A DNA stretch of 30,748 nucleotides from Zelonia costaricensis (taxonomy: Eukaryota; Euglenozoa; Kinetoplastea; Trypanosomatida; Trypanosomatidae): the NCBI GenBank assembly GCA_030849075.1, contig JASAOO010003229.1:1-30748 (forward strand), given 5' to 3'. Position 1 is the first letter of the stretch. Each line of letters opens with the position of its first letter. The notes under the pieces are model-generated. The model did not search any database, had not been told where the DNA came from, and saw only the letters and a list, made by a program, of their open reading frames with translations. Positions 8,617 to 18,336 of this stretch are shown one piece after another. The translations under genes and the position numbers were made by a program.

Positions 8617-11058
8617 TCACGCAGGGTGCAGGATGGCGTGAAACTTGGCCTCCCACGCCTTGAGGCGGTCCAGCGGCGTCGCCGCGGTGGTGGTAGCGAT
8701 GGCGGAGGCGGGGGACTGCCATGTCACAAAGCGCGCGCCGTCGCGGTCCGGTGCGTCGCTGACCTCTGCGGTGCCAAGGATCGACGGCTGCATCACGTGG
8801 ATGGGTCGCGGAATCGGTGAGGCTGGAGGGACTGTCGTGACTCCTGTTGCTGCCGATGCTGCAGGCGGTGCGGTGATTGCCGTGGTCAGCGCCGCGCCGT
8901 TCACGACGCGCTGCACTTCCTTGTCCGCGCTGCGCGGGGGCGAGTAGCTGAGTGACCGGCTGGGACTGCGCGGTGTTGGCGCCGTGTGCTGGCGATGGTC
9001 CACTGCGGGAGCGAGATGGAGGCTATCCGCATCTCCCGGCGCTGCCGCCGCGACGTTGTCGGTGGTGCTCCGTGGTGCGTCCGCGCCGCGAGGCAGAGGA
9101 AACGGGGTCTGCGTAAGCAACGCTTCCAGCTTCGCGGTGGCTGGTTGAGTGCCACGGCCCCGCGCGCCGTCCTCACCCCGCTCCAGCAGCGCGACGCGCG
9201 ACGGCAGCACCGCGCACGTCTCCACGCTGGTATTGCGCTCGCCTTCCAGTGCTGCCACGCGTGCCTGCAGAGCCGCTTCACGTTGGGTGAGCAGTGCACA
9301 GGCGTGCTCCGCGGTGCTGGCTCGCCGCGTCGCCTCCACCGCGTCCCGCTCCAGCGTGGCTCGAAGACGGGTGAGGGCGGCCTCGTGCGCCCGTTGCGCC
9401 TCTGCTGCAGCCGCGCGAGCGTCTTCCTTCAGCCGCGCGCACATCTCCTGATGCCGCTGCTCAAGCCGTGCAAGCTCTGCAACAGCGAACTCGCGCACCG
9501 CAGCGCGGTTGCGCTCTTCTTCACGCACGCGGCGGGCCTCCGCATCGCGGAGCCGCGCTCGCAGCTCCGCGACGGTGGTGGCTGCGTCGGCGTTGGCGTG
9601 CGTGTCGGGCTGAGACAGCGGTTGTTGCTGATGGCGTGTCTGGCGCGCCGCTTCGGCTGCTCGCGTGGTGGCGGCGACCCGGTTGCCCATCAGCACGGCG
9701 TCGTCTACGCACGTCAGCAGCGACGTGTCGATGTGCGCGAGGACCTCGTGCAGCGCGGAGAGAGTCGCTACAGTAGCCGCGCTTGTCGCATCATCGTTGG
9801 CCTGCTGCGTCAAGACTGCTTCAAGGTGGTCGCAGACGGCACGCTCCTCTCGCGCAGCCTGCTGCCGTTCGTCGGCAACGCAGCTCTGCGCAGGACCCCC
9901 ACTGGTGTCTGCAGGAGTCGCCGATGCGCCGCCGACAACCGCCTCCAGCGACGCGTGGCATTCGCGGAGTTCCCGTGTGTGCGCAACGCACGTCAGCGCG
10001 GCGCGGCAGACGTCCTCCAGCGCCGCTGCCATCGCTGCATCGGTCATCGCCGCTGGCGGCGCGTCCGACGGGTGTGTGGAGGGCGATGGCCGGGCCGCGC
10101 GAGTTCGTTCCCGCAGCTGTGCGTGAGAGTCGTTCAGGGAGGCGTTCTCGCTGGTGAGCTGCTGGACGCGCCGCCGCAGGCGTGCAAGCTCCTCCTCCTC
10201 CTCCCGCTCCACTTTGGCGTTGTCGCGGGTCGAGCGCCTAGCTTGCTGCTCGCCTCGGCTCGCATCACTCGCACTGTCCTCGGAGGTGATGCGACGACGC
10301 TGCAGCTGCGCCTGCATGCGGCGCTGCTTATCCAGCAGTCGCCGCGTCGTCTGCTCCGCGGCGGCCTGCGCGGCGGCGAACTCCTCGGCCCAGCGCGCCT
10401 GCAGTGCCCGCTCGCGGCGCAGCGCACGGCCCTCGACCACCAATGCGCGCTGCCGCCAGTAGCGCAGCTGCTCCTCCAGCTCCACAATGTGGTAGTGCTC
10501 CACTACGCCGGAGTCAGCGCCGTCGGCATCGTGAGAAGCAGTTCCGCCGTACACCGTGTGCGACGCGCGAGCGTGCTGCGTGGATGGACGCAGCGAGGCT
10601 GGCGCTGCTGCGGCGGTAGCGGTGGTGGGCAGCGCGGGTGCGGCGGCCCGCCAGCGCGAGACGGGCACGGAGGAGCGCCCCGCATCGGAGGAGGAGGAGG
10701 ACACTGAGGTGTCCGTGGTGCTGCCAGCGGCTGGATGCGCATCGGCAGAGACCGACGACGACAGCGTACGAGTGCGGCGCACGCGCTGGCTGCCGTGAAG
10801 AAACGTCGGGGGCGGAGCGGCGAGCGGCGAGCGGCGTGCGCGCCACTCCCCCTCTCTCGCCTCCACCGCCGCCGCAGCGCCGTCCGATCGCCGCGACGTG
10901 GGCGCCATCAGCACGGCATTCGAAGAAGGCGAGGCGGCCGGAAAGGGTGGCCCTTCGCGGCGTGCGTGTCGCTCGTGCACATCCGCGTCGCTCTCGTCGT
11001 CGTTCCTGTATGGGGCGTGCGTGCGCCACGGTGGGCGACGACCGGGTTCACCCCACAT
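8617..11058 (-). CDS. Coiled-coil protein of unknown function
   Basis: An 813-residue protein I do not recognise. The first 180 residues are Ser/Ala/Arg-rich and probably disordered. Charged heptad-like sequence typical of coiled coils runs from about 183 to 324 (HYHIVELEEQLRYWRQRAL, then RLLDKQRRMQAQLQRRR and EEEEELARLRRRVQQLTSE) and again from about 490 to 628 (VAELRARLRDAEARRVREE onward). The region after 640 is low complexity, but the extreme C terminus, LDRLKAWEAKFHAILHP, looks like a short amphipathic helix. There are no transmembrane segments or catalytic motifs. A cytoskeletal, flagellar or basal-body scaffold role would fit the architecture but is a guess. The start at 11058 sits about 26 bases below a good candidate splice acceptor; a second ATG at 10908 (residue 51) is an alternative. 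Confidence 0.7.
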   Translation of the reverse strand: MWGEPGRRPPWRTHAPYRNDDESDADVHERHARREGPPFPAASPSSNAVLMAPTSRRSDGAAAAVEAREGEWRARRSPLAAPPPTFLHGSQRVRRTRTLSSSVSADAHPAAGSTTDTSVSSSSSDAGRSSVPVSRWRAAAPALPTTATAAAAPASLRPSTQHARASHTVYGGTASHDADGADSGVVEHYHIVELEEQLRYWRQRALVVEGRALRRERALQARWAEEFAAAQAAAEQTTRRLLDKQRRMQAQLQRRRITSEDSASDASRGEQQARRSTRDNAKVEREEEEELARLRRRVQQLTSENASLNDSHAQLRERTRAARPSPSTHPSDAPPAAMTDAAMAAALEDVCRAALTCVAHTRELRECHASLEAVVGGASATPADTSGGPAQSCVADERQQAAREERAVCDHLEAVLTQQANDDATSAATVATLSALHEVLAHIDTSLLTCVDDAVLMGNRVAATTRAAEAARQTRHQQQPLSQPDTHANADAATTVAELRARLRDAEARRVREEERNRAAVREFAVAELARLEQRHQEMCARLKEDARAAAAEAQRAHEAALTRLRATLERDAVEATRRASTAEHACALLTQREAALQARVAALEGERNTSVETCAVLPSRVALLERGEDGARGRGTQPATAKLEALLTQTPFPLPRGADAPRSTTDNVAAAAPGDADSLHLAPAVDHRQHTAPTPRSPSRSLSYSPPRSADKEVQRVVNGAALTTAITAPPAASAATGVTTVPPASPIPRPIHVMQPSILGTAEVSDAPDRDGARFVTWQSPASAIATTTAATPLDRLKAWEAKFHAILHPA

Positions 11059-12122
11059 GCAGTGCGGAGACGAGGGAAAGAGGACTGAGATGTATGTATG
11101 TGTACAAGGAGAGGAGGAGAGACAAGAAGGAGCGCTGGGCTGCGCACACGAGATGTTTGCGCAGCGTTACGGCGTTCGATATGCGTGCGTGTGTGTGTGT
11201 GTGCCTCACTCGATCTATGAATTGGGGGAGGTACTTGATTCGTGCACCACGAGGCACTGCGGATGGCGACGAGGGCTCAATCTGCGTGCTACACGGGGGA
11301 AACAAAGGAGCAGTTGCAGTGAGGGTGAGGACGTTCGGAAGAGCAGCAGCAGCGGCCGCGGATGGTCATCTCCGCAGCAAGGCAGAGGAGTGCCCCCAAA
11401 AAAATGCATCACCTGTAGAGGAGGTGGGAGAGGTGCTGCGCCCTCACTTCGTTGTCACAGCTCGCGTTTCTTTCCGTCTTGTTGCCATCGCCTTCCACAG
11501 GTTGACGTGTGCACGTGTGTGTGTGTGTGTGTATCTAGCAACTCGTCCATCTCGTGTTTCCCTGTCCTGCAGAAGACACCCGAGATGGAAGCACGAGAGC
11601 GGAGAGGAAAGGGGGTCGAAAGGAAGACAGAAAACTGAGCGCCACGGAGGGGGGGGGAGGGAGGAGCCTGGAAAGGGCGCGAAATCTTAGCACTGGCACA
11701 GCATGCCACCACAAGCGGTTATGTACCGGGGTCGGGAGGTAGTGAGAAGGGAAGAAGGTAGAGTGGTGGGAGGGGGAGGGGGGTGGGGAGGCGCGGGCAG
11801 GTGGGAGCTGGCGCTTCGGTATGCGAGCAGCACCCACATAAAGGGCCCAAGCAGAGCTCTTCGTTAATCTACGTAGCAACGCAATTACTTCAAGAAACGT
11901 ACACACATGCACACACACACACACACACAAGCATACATGCACACGCCAACAAAGCAAGCGTCACGGGTGCGAACTTCGGGGGTCCGTCTCTCGCATCTGT
12001 TTCCACGCGCAGATCCACATGCGAGGCGCCCCTCCCCCCCCTCAGCGCATCGCACAGTCCTCCCCCATCATCCCCTCCCCCGCTGCCCCCCACCCCCGTC
12101 CTGCTTCCGGCGGCGCGTTGGC
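11059..12122. other. Spacer between the coiled-coil and nucleotide-sugar transporter genes
   Basis: No gene is supported in this 1.06-kb stretch. It has a (GT)n run near 11514-11532, purine-rich plus-strand tracts near 11586-11670 and 11740-11800, a CA run near 11909-11929, and a C-rich block near 12027-12100. The right part should be the transporter 3' untranslated region. Confidence 0.5.
11085..11134 (-). promoter_or_regulatory. Candidate trans-splice acceptor region for the coiled-coil gene
   Basis: On the sense strand a C/T-rich tract (about 11133 down to 11106) is followed by an AG at 11086-11085, which is the first one before the ATG at 11058. The implied 5' leader of about 26 bases is short but allowable. 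This supports the upstream ATG over the one at 10908. Confidence 0.4.
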
Positions 12123-13385
12123 TTACTTGGACTCTGTCCTAAAGGCGATGCTGCGCTGGTCGCCCCACCCGCGGGTGTAATACGTGTACACCGACGCCAT
12201 GACAATCGATGCCGCCACCACGTCGCTCCCCGTCAGCGCCTCGCCCAGCACCGCCGCCGCAACCACCGCCGTCAGGAGCACCTCCACGGCGGACGCGAAG
12301 GCCTTCACGATGATGTTGATGAATTTGAGGATGAACGCGGCGGAGAGACCCGTGGCGGCGCCAAATGCGATGAGCAGCACGACGAGCCCGAGCCCGATCG
12401 ACTCCTGCTGCTGCTGCTGCTGCTGCAGTGGCCCCTGCTGCGGCGACTTGACCTCGCCGCGGCCGGCGACCAAGGCCACGGTGGCGTCGATGGCGCGCGT
12501 CACCACGCCGGGGTCGGCCAGCACGCCGAATACGGCATTGAAGAAGAGGGCGTAGAGGTACATGAAGAAGTTCTGCTGATGGATCGAGAGGTGCCGCTCC
12601 TTCTTGAGCGCGTACTCGTTGTAGACCCCCGCGAGCGAAGAGAGGAAGGCCTGGAACAGCATCAGCAGCACGTACGCGTTCAGCTCCAACGTGTTGGGGG
12701 AGAAGTACTTGCTCGCCACGCCAACCATGAGCAGGAGCAGCGCCACCCACTTGCGCAGCGTCAGCGCCTGCCGCAGCAGCACACTGAAGAGGATGCCGGT
12801 GAAGAGGATACGAGTTTGCATGAACACCTGATACGTGCCGGCGTGGAAGAGGTTGAGGTTGAGGAACGTCATGTTGTTGTAGACCGCGTACAGGAAGGAC
12901 GGCACGGCGTAGGGCAGGCCACCCCGCCAGATGGCGCGGCGCTGGGGGCTGAAGAGCACCGTCTTGGGCAGGAACTCGCCGTCCTCGCGGTACTTGAGCG
13001 CCACAGACACGCTCAGCTTCGTCATCTCAATCCCGAACACGATGAAGGCGTTGTTGTAGGCGAGCTTGTGGCTCTTGGTGTGCCGGATCACCAGAAAGAA
13101 GCACATGCTCGTGCACATGTACGTCGCCGCCAGCGCGATGCTCTGTGGCAGCGGTAGCGTGACGCCATCGTTCGAGGGCGCGGCGGGGGCGGGGGCCGGG
13201 GCGGTGCTGCGCAGCGTCGGCGTCGCAACCTCCGTCGGGCGAAGCAGGGCGTCGCGGTCAGCAGTGGAGTGAAGGGGGCTGGTGTCCAAGGGCTGCTTTC
13301 CCCCACCGTGCCAGGCGTCCTCACTCTCCCGGAAGACATCGCCGTGCCCGTCTTCCGGCCTCTTGGCCGCACCGAGGCGGTTCAT
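12123..13385 (-). CDS. SLC35-type nucleotide-sugar transporter
   Basis: A 420-residue polytopic membrane protein of the SLC35A nucleotide-sugar transporter type. Such proteins exchange cytosolic nucleotide sugars for the nucleoside monophosphate across Golgi or ER membranes and feed glycosylation. After an 80-residue hydrophilic N terminus, membrane segments start at about residue 81. Family-typical sequence includes YAVPSFLYAVYNNMTFLNL, YQVFMQTRILFTGILFSVLL, RKWVALLLLMVGV, SSLAGVYNEYALKK and NFFMYLYALFFNAVFGV. The C-terminal half continues with FINIIVKAFASAVEVLLTAVVA, as in UDP-galactose/UDP-GlcNAc/CMP-sialate transporters. A polyglutamine run (about residues 315-323) sits in a hydrophilic loop. 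The substrate cannot be read from sequence; UDP-galactose or UDP-GlcNAc would be reasonable because Leishmania surface glycoconjugates need them. Confidence 0.85.
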   Translation of the reverse strand: MNRLGAAKRPEDGHGDVFRESEDAWHGGGKQPLDTSPLHSTADRDALLRPTEVATPTLRSTAPAPAPAAPSNDGVTLPLPQSIALAATYMCTSMCFFLVIRHTKSHKLAYNNAFIVFGIEMTKLSVSVALKYREDGEFLPKTVLFSPQRRAIWRGGLPYAVPSFLYAVYNNMTFLNLNLFHAGTYQVFMQTRILFTGILFSVLLRQALTLRKWVALLLLMVGVASKYFSPNTLELNAYVLLMLFQAFLSSLAGVYNEYALKKERHLSIHQQNFFMYLYALFFNAVFGVLADPGVVTRAIDATVALVAGRGEVKSPQQGPLQQQQQQQESIGLGLVVLLIAFGAATGLSAAFILKFINIIVKAFASAVEVLLTAVVAAAVLGEALTGSDVVAASIVMASVYTYYTRGWGDQRSIAFRTESK

Positions 13386-14508
13386 CTGCGTGGCTGGGCG
13401 AGTGCCGCCGCGTTAGTCCCCCTCAGCCACAAACACAAATGCCTCAACACGCACAAACACACAAGACTCCGAGCTACGGGCTGGAGCAGCTCGATGTAAA
13501 GCAACACGGGTGACGCAAACCAGAAAAAATAAATACCGAAGAGCAAGTAGATGGCGATGCGAGGTTCGCAACAGTAAATAAACACAACACAGAAGAAAAG
13601 ATGCGAAGTGCGGCTCCAAAACCCGGTCGGGGCAGGGTGGGGTGGGGGGGGGGGGAGTGTGTGCAGGGCTGAGAGTGCCGCCTCCAGGTGTGCAGCAAGC
13701 CTCCTGAACGCTTTCCGAGTGCGACTCCGTGATGGGACACGACGTGCTCCCCGCTTCTCTTCGAGCCGGGGACGCAGCGGCGCGCGTTGCAGATGGGCGA
13801 CGCAGCGGGCGCAGGAGGAGGAGGAGGGACGAGTTGGGTGACGGCCTCACGACTCTTGGTGAATGACGCAATTTGCTGTTCCGCGGCGTACCGTCCGTGT
13901 GTATTTATATGTGTGTGTGTTTCGTGTGGCGCTGCTGTGTGACTGTCCATACGCGTGCGTGTGTGGTGGGCCAGGGGAGGGGAGGGAAGGGGAGGGGGAT
14001 AGGGGAGGCGGGGGGAGGGGGATGAGCCGCGGACAAGCTGGATCGAGTGGATTGAAGGGCAGCGTCAGCGCAGAGAAGCGGAGTGTGCGTGCGCGTGTGT
14101 GTGCGTGTGGGCTGCAGAGCGGCGCCGACACCTTTCTGGTTTTTCTTTCTTGTACCCCACCACACCGACGACTGTCCCACTCTTGCGCGCTTTCCTTCAG
14201 CACCAGCAAGAAGCAGCGACAGCGCCTGCCACTCCCCTGTTGACGACTTCGTGCATCGTTGTGTGTGTGTGTGTGTGTGTGGTCGCGGGGGTAGGAGCAC
14301 GGTCCCCATTCAACTCCACGCGTTTCGCGTGTGTCTGTGAGTCGCCACGCTGTCATGTGCGCTGTGCCAGAGGCGATGGCGCGGGGGAAGGGAGGAGGAG
14401 GAAGGGGGGGGGGGCTCAGCCACCACCAGGAAGCGAGAGAGAGAAGCTGGATGTGTCTCCTGCGGTGGCCGTTGCGACTGCCTTCTTCTCCGCCACCGCT
14501 TCTCATGG
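13386..14508. other. Spacer between the nucleotide-sugar transporter and mitochondrial-type gene
   Basis: No gene is supported. The transporter 5' side has a sense-strand pyrimidine tract at about 13518-13550 with a possible splice AG at 13491-13490. Further right are a G-run (13643-13656), a GT run (about 13908-13921), the polypurine block at 13973-14022, and another GT run near 14261-14281. The part next to 14508 should be the 3' untranslated region of the 902-residue protein. Confidence 0.5.
13973..14022. repeat. Polypurine tract with G4/triplex potential
   Basis: Fifty bases on the plus strand are almost entirely A and G, with only a T near 14000 and a C near 14009, and many GGGG blocks. 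In the transcript direction it is a long polypyrimidine tract, so it may also serve as a splicing signal. Confidence 0.75.
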
Positions 14509-17217
14509 TTACTCGATGAACTCGACCTTCCACGCCCCGTAGTCGGTGGACGGTGGCGGCGGCGCACACAGCGGGGCCGAGGCGTACACCGGCGCCGGCG
14601 CTGGGGCTGCTGCGGCTTGGGGCGGGTGCAGGAGAACGCGCTCTGGGCACGTGAGCAGCGCCACGAAGAGCAGCTCCGCGGCCGTGGCGGCGCCGTACTC
14701 GTGCGTCCACAGCAGCAGCACGGCGAGCTTGCGGAGAGACAGCACGAGCGGCGGCGGCGGCCGCCGGTCCCGCTCACCGCGCCGCCGCCGCAGGTTGCGT
14801 AGCCCGCGCAGGTACAGCTCCGCGGCGGGACGCGCTCGCTGGGTCGCCCAGCGGTGGCTGACACACCACACCAGCAGGTGCGGCTCCTCGCGGCTCTCCA
14901 GCCACGTCGCTTCAAGGGGCTGGTCCGCCGCCGTCGCTGTGGGGGATGGCTCGTGCTGTGCGCGGAGGTAGTGCACCACCTCCTCTGGTGACGACTGCCA
15001 CGTTGGCAGGACCTCGATGTAGTGCAGCACAAAGCCCAAGAACGACGACGAGGAGGAGGGGGAGGCGGCGGCGGCCGACAGCTTCGTGCCACCAGGCCGC
15101 GCACAGGGCAGCACGCGCACACACATGAGCTCCTCCACCGGTCGCAGCACCGTCGTCAGCGCCGCCACGACGCTGGCGTCCGCCTCCAGCGCACGGCGCA
15201 GCTGCAGTGATGGCGCCGCCTCCGCCCCGGCCACCGGTGCGCGCATCAGCGACGCAAAGGCCGTGGGGTCGTGCGCCACCAACTCCTGTCGCACCGCGTC
15301 CCTGATGGCGCCGTCGTGGTCGTCTGCGCCACGCTCACGTGCCGCCGCTGCGTCTCTTCCCCAGACACCCGCGAACACCTTATTGGCGCGCCGCAGGCTC
15401 TGCTGGCTGGCCTTCATGCGGCGCAAAAGCGGGTTGGCGCCGAGCAGGAGCAGGAAGTACAGAAGGGAGGAGTAGTCGCCGGCGTTGGCCACCGAGGTGT
15501 TCCAGCGCAGCATCGTGGCAAGGCGGGTAACGGAGATGGGCATGTCGCTGAGGCGCTGGAAGAAGGGCTGGAGGCGGCGGCGGTTCAGGTCGTGCAGCGG
15601 GGTCGTGGCCAGGCTGCGGGACGAGAGCAGGGCCAACTCCTCCACCACGGGGCCGCCCTCCCCCATTTCATCCACGACGCGCATCGCAGGGTTGGGGCTG
15701 CGCTTGCCCTCGTTCCAGCCCTGCGTCCCCGGCTGCGCGGACGCCGCCACGGCGCGGGGTCTGTCGGCGCCTGCTGCAGCACCCGCTGCTGCATCTTCGC
15801 GCGTGTCATCGCGGAAGCCGTTGGCCGAGAGCCCGGGCAGCAGCGCGTCCACGAGAGGGTGCCCCGACGTCCCAGAGCCCGCCAGCACCGCTGCCACCGC
15901 GCGGCGCAGTGCCTTGTCTACGGCAAGGCCACTCCCACCACCACTGCCGCTGCTGCTGCTGCTGCCAGATGACGCGGTGGCGGCCGCTGTCGGTGTGCGC
16001 GACCTCGGCAGCTCGACGGAGAGGAAGATGCCGTGCGCGGTGGTCCACCGCGGGGCCCCCGCGGCTCCGTTCAGCCACGCCGTGCGGGCGTACGAGGGGC
16101 CCGGCATCGCCTGCTCCGTCTTCGCCGCAGCCGTTGAGGCTGTGGCCGTCGTCGACGACGCAAGGGCGGCCGCCACGAACTCGCTGCGCTGCGTGGCGGT
16201 GCGCTTCGTCTTCCACTGTGCGGCGAAGCAGATCTGTCGCACCGCGTGATCGCGCACCGGGTCCACCGTGGCGAGTAGCAGCGCCGGCGACACCGGGTAG
16301 CACACGTACCCGCCATGGAACGTGACGCGGAACTCGGGGTCGGTGAAGAGGAGGGATAGGTATACCCAGCGCTCCACCTCGTGTGCGGCGGGCAGTGACG
16401 TGTCGGGGTCCGCCGCTGTCGCGGCGTCGGCGCGGGCATCACCGGCGTGCAAGGCTTTCATCAGCGGCACAACGCTCGCATGGTAGGCGCGCGTGAAGCT
16501 GTCCCCTTGCCGCTGCAGCGTCGCCCACTCCGCCGACGAGAACCGAGAGCTGCCAACGTTGTTGTTGTGAGCCATGCTGACGCTGCTGCTGCGGCGGCCA
16601 CTGCCCTCTGCACGACCGGCCTCAGCCCCTCCGTCTTGCACGGCGCGTGTCGCAGCAGCTTCCGCAACTGTGTGCACCGCGTACGAAGCCCAAGCAAGCA
16701 TGCCAGCCGTGTCCGCGTCCAGCACGCGCCTGTGCACGGCAAATAGCTCGCTCGGCCGAAGTGGGATGGGGGAAAGGAGGACGAGCTGCGCGAGCCGCGA
16801 GCGCATGCGCCGCTGCACGACCTCAACCGACGCGTTCCAGCCCCGGGCATTTGGCGGAGGAGGGCGGCGTGAGGCGGATGGGAGACGAGCGCGTTTCAAC
16901 TTTGCTGCTGCGTGGCTACTGCTGATGCTGCCACCCGTGCCGTCGGTTGCAGTTGTGATGCTCATTGTGGGGGCGTACGTGTAGGGCGTCGTCCTCGTCA
17001 CCTCGTTACCACGCAGCGGTGCAGCGACAGGGCCGGCGACATCGGCTGATCGCCCGGCAGCGCTGTGCTGCTCCTTCGTTTTCCTTCTCTTTGCACGCGA
17101 GGGGCTGACGCTGCTCTTGCGGCGAGGCGCGCGTGTCTTCTGCTGCGCCGCCGCGGCTGCGTGTCGCACCGCTGTCGGCCGCCACGCCGCACGCGTCACC
17201 GCTGAAAGCCGCAGCAT
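14509..17217 (-). CDS. Unknown protein with mitochondrial-type N terminus
   Basis: A 902-residue protein I cannot assign to a family. Its first 30 residues (MLRLSAVTRAAWRPTAVRHA...) are rich in Arg, Ala, Leu and Ser and lack acidic residues, as in mitochondrial targeting peptides. A basic segment follows (about 30-52). The rest is mostly soluble, with Ala/Ser-rich and Gly/Ser-rich insertions (for example a Ser/Gly run near 420). Better-structured stretches include ERWVYLSLLFTDPEFRVTF (about 290-310), LLSSRSLATTPLHDLNRRRL and YSSLLYFLLLLGANPLLRR. The C terminus (WCVSHRWATQRARPAAELYL, then LSLRKLAVLLLWTHEYGAA) is leucine-rich and helical. A role in mitochondrial gene expression would be typical of large kinetoplastid mitochondrial proteins, but nothing in the sequence proves it. 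The start is the first ATG in the frame. Confidence 0.7.
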   Translation of the reverse strand: MLRLSAVTRAAWRPTAVRHAAAAAQQKTRAPRRKSSVSPSRAKRRKTKEQHSAAGRSADVAGPVAAPLRGNEVTRTTPYTYAPTMSITTATDGTGGSISSSHAAAKLKRARLPSASRRPPPPNARGWNASVEVVQRRMRSRLAQLVLLSPIPLRPSELFAVHRRVLDADTAGMLAWASYAVHTVAEAAATRAVQDGGAEAGRAEGSGRRSSSVSMAHNNNVGSSRFSSAEWATLQRQGDSFTRAYHASVVPLMKALHAGDARADAATAADPDTSLPAAHEVERWVYLSLLFTDPEFRVTFHGGYVCYPVSPALLLATVDPVRDHAVRQICFAAQWKTKRTATQRSEFVAAALASSTTATASTAAAKTEQAMPGPSYARTAWLNGAAGAPRWTTAHGIFLSVELPRSRTPTAAATASSGSSSSSGSGGGSGLAVDKALRRAVAAVLAGSGTSGHPLVDALLPGLSANGFRDDTREDAAAGAAAGADRPRAVAASAQPGTQGWNEGKRSPNPAMRVVDEMGEGGPVVEELALLSSRSLATTPLHDLNRRRLQPFFQRLSDMPISVTRLATMLRWNTSVANAGDYSSLLYFLLLLGANPLLRRMKASQQSLRRANKVFAGVWGRDAAAARERGADDHDGAIRDAVRQELVAHDPTAFASLMRAPVAGAEAAPSLQLRRALEADASVVAALTTVLRPVEELMCVRVLPCARPGGTKLSAAAASPSSSSSFLGFVLHYIEVLPTWQSSPEEVVHYLRAQHEPSPTATAADQPLEATWLESREEPHLLVWCVSHRWATQRARPAAELYLRGLRNLRRRRGERDRRPPPPLVLSLRKLAVLLLWTHEYGAATAAELLFVALLTCPERVLLHPPQAAAAPAPAPVYASAPLCAPPPPSTDYGAWKVEFIE

Positions 17218-17324
17218 TTACGCAGTACCCGGTGGTATCGAGAAAGAGCGAGAGGTCACTCGCCGCGTGCTCCTGGATGCGGCTGGATTTTTGCACAACC
17301 GAAAACGGAGGAGGGACGATGCGC

Positions 17325-17359
<35 letters not shown>

Positions 17360-17516
17360 ATGTGTGAGGAGGAGGAGGAGGGGATCAGGGTGGGGAAGGA
17401 TTAAGGCGTCAAGGGAGGTGGATACGCAGTTGGCCGTGTCGAGACACTGGAGGAGGGAGGGCCGGGGGGGGTGGGGGTGGGGGTGAAGAGGTGGTAGCAG
17501 GGGAAGGCAACACGCG
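17218..17516. other. 5' leader and splice region upstream of the mitochondrial-type gene
   Basis: A GT microsatellite (about 17327-17356) is followed by a sense-strand polypyrimidine tract (17365-17400) and a G-rich block (17461-17483). A candidate acceptor AG is at 17284-17283, giving a leader of about 65 bases. Confidence 0.4.
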
Positions 17517-18187
17517 GACCGTCCCCACCCTGCCTCCCTTCGTCATCGGTCTTTCTCTCTGCTGTCTGGCGTGCCGCGGGGCGCGATAATGGCGAGGACG
17601 GGGCAGCCCGCAGCCGCACCCCTCTCCCACGGCGCCGGAGCCTGGGCTCGGCGACGAGACAGCGCGTCCTTTGGGGATGGGACTGGGGAAAGAAGTGTAA
17701 ACACGGGAACGCACACGGACACAAACAAACACACACACACACACACACACATACACACAGATATATGCCCCAGAACACACATGGCAGGCGTGCACAGCAG
17801 CAGGAAGACGACACTCGGAAGCAAACAAAACGGGAAGAGGGAGGGGGGGGGNGACCGTCCCCACCCTGCCTCCCTTAGTCACCGGTCTTTCTCTCTGCTG
17901 TCTGGCGTGCCGCGGGGCGCGATAACGGCGAGGACGGGGCAGCCCGCAGCCGCACCCCTCTTCTACCGCGCCGGAGCCTGGGCTCGGCGACGAGACAGCG
18001 CATCCTTTGGGGATGGGACTGGGGAAAGAAGTGTAAACACGGGAACACACACGGACACAAACAAACACACACACACACACACACATACACACAGATATAT
18101 GCCCCAGAACACACATGGCAGGCGTGCACAGCAGCAGGAAGACGACACTCGGAAGCAAACAAAACGGGAAGAGGGAGGGGGGGGGGT
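17517..18187. repeat. Tandem duplication of a 336-bp unit
   Basis: Two direct copies, 17517-17851 and 17853-18187, each begin GACCGTCCCCACCCTGCCTC and end in a purine run followed by G's. Each contains a short CA microsatellite, which is two bases shorter in copy two. They differ at several positions (for example TCATCGG versus TCACCGG, GATAATGG versus GATAACGG, CTCTCCCACGGC versus CTCTTCTACCGC), so the second copy is not an exact duplicate. I see no coding capacity, transposase or terminal repeats. A single undetermined base separates the copies. Confidence 0.9.
17852..17852. other. Undetermined base (N)
   Basis: The only ambiguous base in the window sits exactly at the junction of the two duplicated units, next to a G-run. 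It most likely marks a closed or collapsed assembly gap. Confidence 0.95.
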
Positions 18188-18336
18188 GGGGCGCGCGTTG
18201 AAGGCCTTACAGCCGTGGCGGGCATCGGCGCGCGGTGTGGGCGGCACCGACCGTGCGTAGCTAGGAAGCGGCTAAAGCTGATCAGGAGGGGGAGGTGGAG
18301 GGAGGGAAGGCAAGAGCCGGAGTGTGCACGCACGCA

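Noticed and set aside
8986..10707. 573-codon plus-strand frame opposite the coiled-coil gene
   Set aside because: Antisense shadow with Arg/Cys-rich composition. The minus-strand frame is longer and shows heptad-like coiled coil.
17517..18187. Duplicated unit as a transposon or SIDER element
   Set aside because: No open frame, no terminal repeats, no polyA tail or target-site duplication; it is a simple tandem duplication containing a microsatellite.
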